From Carnegiea gigantea (taxonomy: Eukaryota > Streptophyta > Magnoliopsida > Caryophyllales > Cactaceae): 64,000 bases of DNA. Under the pieces are notes generated by a model that was given only the letters and a program-made list of their open reading frames with translations, ran no database searches and was not told the DNA's origin. Of the stretch, positions 55,499 to 64,000 are shown piece by piece; position 1 is the first letter of the stretch; each line of letters opens with the position of its first letter. Location: assembly GCA_029747015.1 (NCBI GenBank), contig JAKOGI010001329.1, positions 164,501-228,500 of the forward strand, written 5' to 3'. The position numbers and the translations under genes are program-made.

Positions 55499-57484
55499 TG
55501 TAAGACCCCCAGCCCCTAGGTGCCGGAAGCATTACGCTTTCTTAACTTTACTTAATTCTTAGGACGAAACGTTTAGAGTTTCCCCTGAAAACTGACCATT
55601 TCTAGGCTAAAAGCCTTACAAATAGTCCTTGTATATCAACGGAAGCTTAAACATATAAAACATAGCTCGACGGCCACACGTCGGAGTTCGTAACTCGACG
55701 AGCCACCCGCTCGGAGTACACCAAATAGAATAGTTCATTAATACAGAAAAAGTAAAAGATACAACTCAACGGTTCACACAACCGGAGTATTGGGGTTTAC
55801 ATCCCAAGACATAGCTAAATTAAACCAAAAAGACATCTAATTAACTTGATGGTTGGCTCAGACGGCCATACAGAGCGACCTTTATACCGTATGCATTACA
55901 TGAACTAGAATAATCATTTACAGACCCTTATAAACTAAGAATACATTATATGACTTCATTAAACACGTAAGATCCCTTCAAGTGGGCACATACGATGCCT
56001 TGCAAGCAAGAATAGGTTCCTTCTTGACTTATCTGACTCAACTTCTTCCTATCATAGAGAAAACCTGGGGAAAAGGGAAAGAGTAGTGGAATGAGCAACC
56101 ACACGCTCAGTGAGTGTTCCCAAACCCCCTTAAAACTAAAATATTTTCAGACAATACTACTCGTATTAATCACATACCAAGCATTTCGGTAATACCAATC
56201 ATTATATTAAGCTATATATAGCATATACATGGGCTATTCACATGCCAAACCTTCATTCATTCAATCATTCAAGGATTACGTTCTCATTCATAGGAGTTAG
56301 ACCCGTTAGGCTATTCACATATTACACATACATTTTTAGAACCTTTAATACTTTAGAAACCTTCTCATCCGACACATGCAGGTGTAAGCAAATAAACTCA
56401 AGGTAGGAGAAGGGAAAGGCTACATGACATGAGAATCCACATTCAAACATGCTTGAGGATCATTTCATTGCTCTTTCATTAAAAGCTTTCTTTCTTTTGT
56501 TAAAAACGTTTTCTTAGCCTTAAAAAGAAGTTTTATTTCGTTTGGTAATGTAACGACCCTTATAAGCTTTTCAAACATCATTCCATATAGCCTTTTGGGC
56601 TCATATAAAAAGAACTTCCTTTCCTTTTTAATCGTTTAAAATGGCAAAGGCCAATTGCTTTTCTTAACTTAGTACGAAAATACTTCTGGCATAAGATCAT
56701 TACAGGTGCTGATTGGGTGAGATCTATTCTCGACCCCATAGTGAGACCTAACGCTCACACTTAAGCTCTTACTCCCGGATGGCTACATATAACATATCGG
56801 ACCATTACATTAACCCTCGTCAGGGCCTCTAGGGTTTCCGGACCTTCCCCTAGGTTAACATCGTTCGTTCATATCATATCATATTGTCCGCAGCACATTA
56901 TCTTAGCCACTTTAAAGCGTATGGGCCATAACGGCTAATAATTTTGTTGTGTCGTTTGGTAAAATTGTTTAACATGCAACTCACACCATTTCTAAAATGT
57001 TTTAGGGATTCCTCCCAAACATTGTTTGAGTAGCTAAAGTAGGCCATTGCTTGTTACTAGACATGGCTATTATTAGTTTGAAAACACGAGAAACGTTCTT
57101 TGTCAAATCACCACACTTTCACACATAATGCATCTTAGACATATAAAAGGGAAAGGGATTTATACGTCTCACATTCAAATACTTCATAATCATTTCAACA
57201 ACACAATGAGCCACACATGGCCTCGCAATCCACACGATTGCGGTTAATTCACAACCCAGGCTCCCTCCTCACAAGCACCGTACCACAAGGACCTCAAACC
57301 ACTCATAGTTCTTCCTCAAGCCATCCAACTACCATCTCGGTTCCAGTTCATAATCTAGCATCTTAATCAGGATGGTATACTGAAAAGCGATACATAAACT
57401 TATGAAACTTACCAATGCTGGACTTATCGATTAGCCAACTAACAATTAGCAGCGCGCTGCAACCAACGGTTATATCCAAGCACT

Positions 57485-57505
57485 CATATATATACACACA
57501 CACAC

Positions 57506-57549
<44 letters not shown>

Positions 57550-57560
57550 CACACACATGT
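57485..57560. repeat. TA/CA microsatellite
   Basis: Alternating AT and AC runs (ATATATACACACAC...TATATA). Confidence 0.95.
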
Positions 57561-58325
57561 AAGCTTCCATAAGGGCTAAACTTAATAAGAAGCGCGGGGT
57601 GTGATTGGCATTCATGTAGGTTAGCTAGGAGTCGTAAACAAGTCATTCTAAAGCCAAACATAACTCTCTAAATGGACAAGTATTGACTTCATGTTACCTT
57701 TAACCTATTACGTCATTTACATTTTCATAGTAAACATAAAACGATTCACTTATTGTATGACTATCTATACCATTGAAGTCTAGCAAGAATCAGATATCTA
57801 GTTAAACATAGAATGAATCATTTGTTTAGGCTAACATGATTAATTAGACATATTACGACCCTAAACCTCCGTTTGTCATATCACTGTTGCTAATCAAACC
57901 CATTTAGATCATTTTAGACAAATTACGTCTTTAAACGTTCATTTCTTTCATCATAGTCATTTTCGAATCTAAATAAGTTGTTTAAGCATAAGTCCTTTCA
58001 AGGTGTTCGTTTCCTTTCGACACTGTCAATCGACCACGATTTAACTAAGCATATATAAGACAATTCTAAGCATTTAAAATGTGCTTCGAAGTTATAAGAC
58101 GATTATAAAGTTAACTTAAACGTACATCCATCGATACTAACATTTATAGTTCATTTCAAAGTCAACAATCGATTATAAATTAATTAAACATATATACGTT
58201 GATTCTAAACTTTCATTCGTTTCGAACTAACCTTTTAGGCATGGATTAACTATATGCAATCGAATTAACGCTAAACATATATAATTCGTTTTGAATCCAA
58301 AACTTAGGCATAAATTAACTAGATT

Positions 58326-58600
58326 GATTCGAATCGACGCTTAATATATTTAAATTACTTCGAATTAACATCTCAAGCATGATTTACATTCGCTGATTCG
58401 AATCGACACTAAACACATTTAAATTACTTCGAAATAACATCTCAAGCATAATTTACATTCATTGATTCGAATCGACACTAAACACATTTAAATTACTTCG
58501 AAATAACATCTCAAGCATGATTTACATTCATTGATTCGAATCGAAGCTAAACACACATAATTCGTTTCGATTTGCAATCTTAGCCATAAATTAACCAAAT
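58326..58600. repeat. 69-bp tandem repeat in element F LTR, 4 units
   Basis: Units start at 58326, 58395, 58464 and 58533. Each opens with the palindrome GATTCGAATC. Units 2 and 3 are nearly identical; unit 4 is degenerate. Looser versions continue to the left (58000-58320). Confidence 0.92.
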
Positions 58601-58736
58601 GAATCGAACCTAAACATGAATAGCGCATTTCTTGACATTTCTAATATATTTAACGAACCCTAACTTGACATGTAACATCAATCTGCTGAAAATTAATTTC
58701 GAAAATAGTAATAGCATAGGAGGGAGAAATACTTAC

Positions 58737-59229
58737 TTCGTTCAATCAAATTTTCGACTCTAATAAACCCCAAAGCACGCCCTAATCTGCTTACACCCGA
58801 ATCCCAGCCGCGTTCTTGCAAAACCCAAGCGTTATCCCCCGTAGGTGTAGCGTTTTTGGTGGTTTTTGGCTCAAATTCGGTCCCCACTTTACAGAGGGGA
58901 CCGAGGGAGGTGTGGGTCGCCAGATTCCGGCACGTGTGTGGCCGGTTTCCGAGTGGTGGACGCGTGTTTGGGTTGATTTTTGGCCGTGAGAAGTGGAGGA
59001 CGATCGGTGGTGGAGTTTGGGCGGTGGTTGGCGTGGTTGAGGGGACCGGTCGACCCTTTCTCTCGCCGGCAGCAAGTGGCGGTCGGCGGTGACGCCAGCC
59101 GGCGATCGTGGCCCCAGAGAGAGAGAGAGAGCGTGAGAGGGTTGGGGGGTTTCGGGGTCCCTGCCCGATCACGGCCCCCTTCCCCTTTTGTTCCAATTTG
59201 TTTTTCTTTATTCCTTTTTTTTGGCTCAA
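58737..59229 (-). other. Candidate Pro/Arg-rich first exon in element F LTR
   Basis: GC-rich island in an AT-rich LTR, with a frame open from ATG 59229 through the donor at 58736 (up to 58693 if unspliced). The protein would be basic and proline-rich (for example RRPPLAAGERKGRPVP) with a Ser/Leu run from the CT repeat at 59117-59132. No known domain. The neighbouring frames are also open, which is expected at this GC content, so coding is not shown. Confidence 0.35.
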
Positions 59230-59569
59230 ATAACATAATTTAGCTAGGTTCCAGCCCCAAACTCATTAGCGATTAGACTAAACTCGAGTTGAAGCGTCCC
59301 ACAACTAAAATTTCAATCTAAACTTCGAGAATCAACTAAATAAAACGAAAATGATTTTAAAAACTCGATTTAGCATCAATTCAATAAATTTAGAAATAAG
59401 TAATGTCAATAATTACATAAATTGTAAAGTCGTTCTTTTTAATGAAATTAATCGTTAAAGACGCACAGAGATCACTTATTACCCTTGTTTAAAAATAATT
59501 TAAACACAGATTTGTAAATTCAGCAACTAAAACAGTTAGTAGTAGTAGACTGAAGGTGCGACCCTTACA

Positions 59570-59602
59570 CTCTCCCCCCTTAAAAGAATTTCGTCCTCGA
59601 AA
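59570..59602 (-). other. Polypurine tract and end-of-pol trace of element F
   Basis: The minus strand reads AAGGGGGGAGAG just before TGTAAGGG. It is preceded by TTTCGAGGACGAAATTC, which in frame gives FEDEIL, the usual end of Tekay/Del polyproteins. Confidence 0.7.
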
Positions 59603-62083
59603 TTCTAAATCGAAGCTCAGTCTTTCCTAGAACGTATGCACACAACTAGGATTTAAGCGGTAGGCTTTCAAAAGGTTCCATTTTGCAGACACTACTTCTT
59701 TCAATCAAAAGAAAATGACTTATGGTATCCAGTCTCCTCCTTGCCAATCCTCTTCAAGCGTCTACTCACTCTATTTAGGCGCCGAGGGCAAATTGCATTG
59801 AAGAGGGACAAATGAGTTGGCGTGGAAAACCATATTAAACTTATTTTAAAAGAAGGAACACAGACTTTAAATCCTGTATCTGAGCAACAAGTCTAGAAAA
59901 CCACATAATTTCAAACAAATCTACATTTATGTATCGACACAAGCTAGCGTCTAAAAGCTTTCCCTGTGTAGAGACTTTTAACGCAACAAATCAAGGTCAT
60001 CCTAAGACGGTTAACTAAGTCAAGATCATTCACCAGCATACAAAATCGAAGCATTTCAAAACTGAGTTACTTAACCAGGGAGTTTTTATTTTATACCAAG
60101 GTAATGGACACATCACACAACATCACTTAGCGTCACATATGAAACAAACATCCATATATCATGAGAATATGCAAGTAAGATGACATGCTTATGCCCGTAA
60201 CTCTGCCCGTTTACGACCTTATTAAAGGATCACAAGTGTATATCACGACATAGCTCTTTTAAATTGGATGATATATTTCAATTATCCCTAATTGCAACCA
60301 TACTCCACACTTCAATGATCAAGTGATGCAGTAAGGATTTCGATACGATCATAAGTATACCAAGCACATCATTGAGTCTCATAAGGTACCTAGACAATCC
60401 CATATTCACACGTTCATACGAGTATAGGTCTCTAAGTTTGTGAAGTACTAGCACTCATAATTGTAACATGGTAACATGCAAATGGGAGGACTCTATAACA
60501 CCAATGGTAGTATTCATAACAACTAACAAAAATGCAATGCTAAGGTTCGCCATGAAGCTTACCAATTTGCTTGTGGCACTCTCAATCATGTCATCCCATG
60601 TCATACTGATCAACCAAGCCATCAAACATTTTACGTACAATCATTCGTAAACCTTGGAGTCTCGCATCTAAGTATGATCATGGGTATGCTAGCATGCGGT
60701 ATGATTAGGCATAGAACACGCAAGGCAAGCAAGTGTGAATGCAACTCCTATGGTCACAGGATTTCTAGCTAAGTAGATGAATAAATAGTGACTTCAACAA
60801 AACATAAGAATAGGGACACTTTAGTTCATATAACAATTAGGCAATTCCCTTACCCCATCCTGTCGATCAACTCAAATAGTCCATCTAACTCAATCATATG
60901 CATAATCACACTAAAGGGTGTACTAACAGTAGGAAACCCAATTACTTGGCTCTTCAATAACATAACTTATCAAGGATTGCTCTAAAACAAGTCTAAGTAA
61001 TTATATAAGCCTTTTCGAGCTTAGTATTACACATAATGTCACAACTGCTGTATCAACCACATTCACCTTAGTAAGAGGCATACAATTTCAAAGTGTGTGT
61101 CAGGCTCTCTCTACCTTGTTCTTTCTGGGTGTATTGGGATTTGATATAGCAAGGACACTATCAATTTCACATAGGACATCAAGAACATTGTACAGGTGAC
61201 AACAAGCATTGCGCTAGACGGTGAGGGTAATTTTTATGCAATAGTCAAGAGAAATGCACTACTATTGCTTAATTTCTATCCAAGCATATCGAAATCTCAT
61301 TTAATTTCTTTAAACAACTCAAGATTCACATATGAGGAGTATCACCTAGTGAGATTCTCAGTCATAGAAAGCTACCTCTAATCACTTGCAAACAAATCAT
61401 CATTAACACATCCGGCAATGCATACACCTTGGCATGTGGGCACTCAAAAATCATTTGATTATGCACAGAAAGTTACGCTCGTATAGCTAAATCCAAGCAT
61501 TATCGCAAAGCAAATGCGAGTCTTCGGTTGCCACAATAAGACTCAACCAAACAATTAAAAAGATCTTTAATGCGAAAGCAAAACCCTAGCTCACTAATCA
61601 GGAAGACTTTAACTTTTAAAGTCTTTAGGCTTTCAAAAGGAAATAGTTTAATTGCTTCTAGCTCTTTCTCTACCAACCCTTAAATACGTCTGCTCACTCC
61701 ATTATGGGGCCGGAAGAGCAAATCATATTTTAGGAGCAAAGATGAGCGTAGAGTTAAGGCTTTCCAATCATTTGATTCAAATCATATGCTCTTTAAACAT
61801 TGAATTAAAATCACCAAAGCATATAAACGAAACAACTTTCGATTGAGCTAACACTTATCTCATGCACGACAATACGAACCACTCGGCCTATACCTTAACA
61901 AAAGATTCTCTCATCCAGCCATTCAGCTTACTCATGCCGTATCTAACTAGTGAAACGCGCGAACATTCACATAAAACTGACATTTGCACACAAGGCAGGC
62001 ATATGTCACATAACCATACAGTGTTCCTAGACGACTATATGAAATGCAAAACTCAGGTCACGACGTATGGTCGCAGGACCTTT
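59603..62083 (-). other. Non-coding core of element F
   Basis: No gag, protease, RT or integrase frame on either strand. Two stretches resemble each other: 59663-59830 and 61627-61760 share TAGGCTTTCAAAAGG, CGTCT-CTCACTC and GAGGGCAAAT-like words, an old internal duplication. Short frames (60455-60640 and others) have no domain. Confidence 0.6.
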
Positions 62084-62095
62084 GCTCTGATACCA
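62084..62095 (-). other. Primer binding site of element F (tRNA-iMet)
   Basis: The plus strand reads GCTCTGATACCA, the exact reverse complement of TGGTATCAGAGC, four bases from the 5' LTR at 62100. Confidence 0.92.
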
Positions 62096-62099
62096 TCAA

Positions 62100-64000
62100 T
62101 GTAACACCCCCAGCCCCTAGGTGCCGGAAGCATTACGCTTTCTTAACTTTACTTAATTCTTAGGACGAAACGTTCAGAGTTTCCCCTGAAAACCGACCAT
62201 TTCCAGGCTAAAAGTCTTACAAATAGTCCCTGTATATCAACGGAAGCTTAAACATATAAAACATAGCTCGACGGCCACACGCCGGAGTTCGTAACTCGAT
62301 GAGCAACCCGCTTGAAGTACATCAAACAGCATAGTTCATTAATACAGAAAAAGTAAAAGATACAACTCAGCGGTTCACACAACCGGAGTATTGGGGTTTA
62401 CATCCCAAGACATAGCTAAATTAAACCAAAAAGACATCTAATTAACTTGATGGTTGGCTCAGACGGCTATACAGAGCGACCTTTATACCGTATGCATTAC
62501 ATGAACTAGAATAATCATTTACAGACTCTTATAAACTAAGAATACATTATATGACTTCATTAAACACGTAAGATCCCTTCAAGTGGGCACATACGACGCC
62601 TTGCAAGCAAGAATAGGTTCCTTCTTGACTTATCTGACTCAACTTCTTCCTATCATAGAGAAAACCTGGGGGAAAAGGGAAAGAGTAGTGGAATGAGCAA
62701 CCACACGCTCAGTAAGTGTTCCCCAACCCCCTTAAAACTAAAATAGTTTCAGACAATACTACTCGTATTAATCACATACCAAGCATTTCGGTAATACCAA
62801 TCATTATATTAAGCTATATATAGCATATACATGGGCTATTCACATGCCAAACCTTCATTCATTCAATCATTCAAGGATTACGTTCTCATTCATAGAAGTT
62901 ACACCCGTTAGGCTATTCACATGTTACACATACATTCTTAGAACCTTTAATACTTTAGAAACCTTCTCATCCGACACATGCAGGTTTAAGCAAATAAACT
63001 TAAGGTAGGAGAAGGGAAAAGCTGCATGACATGAGAATCCACATTCAAACATGCTTGAGGATCATTTCATTGCTCATTCATTGAAAGCTTTCTTTCTTTC
63101 GTTAAAAACGTGTTCTTAGCCTTAAAAAGAAGTTTCACTTCGTTTGGTTGCGTAACGACCCTTATAAGCCTTCCATACATCATTCTATATAGCCTTTTGG
63201 GCTCATATAAAAAGTACTTCCTTTCCTTTTTAATCGTTTAAAATGGCAAAGGCCAATTGCTTTTCTTAACTTAGTACGAAAATACTTCTGGCATAAGATC
63301 ATTACAGGGTGCTGATTGGGTGAGAACTATTCTCGACTCCATAGTGAGACCTAACGCTCACACTTAAGCTCTTACTTCCGGGATGGCTACATATAACATA
63401 TCGGACCATTACATTAACCCTCGTCAGGGCCTCTAGCGTTTCCGACCTTCCCCTAGGTTAACATCGTTCATATCATATCATATTGTCCTCAGCACATTAT
63501 CTTAGCCACTTAAAGCGTATCGGCCATAACGGCTAATAATTTTGTTGTGTCGTTTGGCAAAATTGTTTAACATGCAGCTCACACCATTTCTAAAACGTTT
63601 TAGGGATTCCTCCCAAACATTGTTTGAGTAGCTAAAGTAGGCCATTGCTCGTTACTAGACATGGCTATTATTAGTTTGAAAACACGAGAAACTTTCTTTG
63701 TCAAATCACCACACTTTCACACATAATGCATCTTAGACATAAAAGAGGGAAAGGGATTTACACGTTTCACATTCAAACACTTCATAATCATTTCAACAAC
63801 ACAATGAGCCACACATGGCCTCGCAATCCACACGATTGCGGTTAATTCACAACCCGGGCTCCCTCCTCACAAGCACCGTACCACAAGGACCTCGAACCAC
63901 TCATAGTTCTTCCTCAAGCCATCCAACCACCATCTCGGTTCCAGTTCATAATCTAGCATCCTAATCATAATGGTATACTGAAAAGCGATACATAAACTTA
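62100..64000 (-). repeat. Element F 5' LTR, partial
   Basis: Starts TGTAACACCCCC and parallels 55499-57405 to the window edge with small indels. Confidence 0.93.

Larger units (their letters stand above)
56065..58736 (-). other. Candidate intron inside element F LTR
   Basis: On the minus strand the donor GAA/GTAAGTAT is at 58736-58731 and the acceptor CCTTTTCCCCAG/GTTTTC ends at 56065. Both are close to plant splice consensus. The acceptor is conserved in the second LTR near 62665. The donor region of that LTR is outside the window. Confidence 0.45.
55499..59569 (-). repeat. Element F 3' LTR, 4.07 kb
   Basis: Plus-strand start TGTAAGACCCCC and end CCCTTACA. The visible part of the other LTR (62100-64000) matches 55499 to about 57405. 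It contains a TA/CA microsatellite, a 69-bp array, and a GC-rich patch with a possible first exon and intron. Confidence 0.9.
55499..64000 (-). mobile_element. Element F: LARD-type non-coding LTR retrotransposon, right end outside window
   Basis: 3' LTR 55499-59569, 5' LTR from 62100 to beyond the window, with PPT and iMet PBS facing inwards, so it reads on the minus strand. The internal 2.5 kb has no gag or pol; only a short end-of-pol trace remains beside the PPT. Large LTRs with a non-coding core define LARDs. The pol trace and PBS suggest derivation from a Tekay/Del-type chromovirus. By eye, about 14 of the first 235 LTR bases differ. Confidence 0.85.

Noticed and set aside
58791..59243. 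Four overlapping frames on both strands in the GC-rich part of element F
   Set aside because: High GC lowers stop frequency. Only the sense frame next to the splice donor was kept, as a low-confidence candidate.

Overview
This is nuclear DNA of a flowering plant, most likely a eudicot with a repeat-rich genome. There are no bacterial-style operons, and almost everything that can be recognised is LTR-retrotransposon sequence. Only one ordinary, intact-looking host gene is visible: 15382-16077, minus strand, a 231-residue plant protein of unknown function.

Layout. 1-14241: a non-autonomous Athila/Tat-type Ty3/gypsy element (A, minus strand, gag and protease only). Its 5' LTR is split by a second complete non-autonomous element (B, 6100-14096, minus strand). 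B encodes only a decayed gag. It also carries two tandem-repeat arrays and two captured host-gene fragments, one from the ribosome-biogenesis gene RRS1 and one from a PPR gene. 14242-18153: the host gene, its TATA box and GA/CT-rich leader, and a 0.5-kb inverted-repeat DNA transposon. 18154-29395: an old full-length chromovirus (C, plus strand, Tekay/Del-like, 3.0-kb LTRs, chromodomain remnant). 29396-42879: AT-rich sequence with a hAT transposase remnant, a possible pararetrovirus or retroelement relic, microsatellites, and about 5.7 kb I cannot identify. 42880-49564: a CRM-like chromovirus (D, plus strand) with paired 1115-bp LTRs. 49565-51893: degenerate repeats that D interrupted. 51894-55498: a second CRM-like element (E), truncated in its integrase by element F. 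55499 to the window end: F, a minus-strand element with 4.07-kb LTRs and no coding capacity between them (a LARD).

How it fits together. The nesting (B in A, D in the repeat region, F in E) shows repeated insertion. LTR pairs compared by eye over short stretches differ by roughly 5 to 9 percent, so none is a very recent insertion. Many stop codons are explained by C-to-T or G-to-A changes (CAA to TAA, TGG to TAG), as expected for methylated, silenced repeats. A, B and F lack RT and integrase and must have moved using enzymes from relatives.

The most interesting biology is in element B (captured gene fragments, and a U3 region packed with WRKY W-box cores just upstream of a TATA box) and in the long LTRs of C and F, which look as if they carry a proline-rich first exon followed by an intron.
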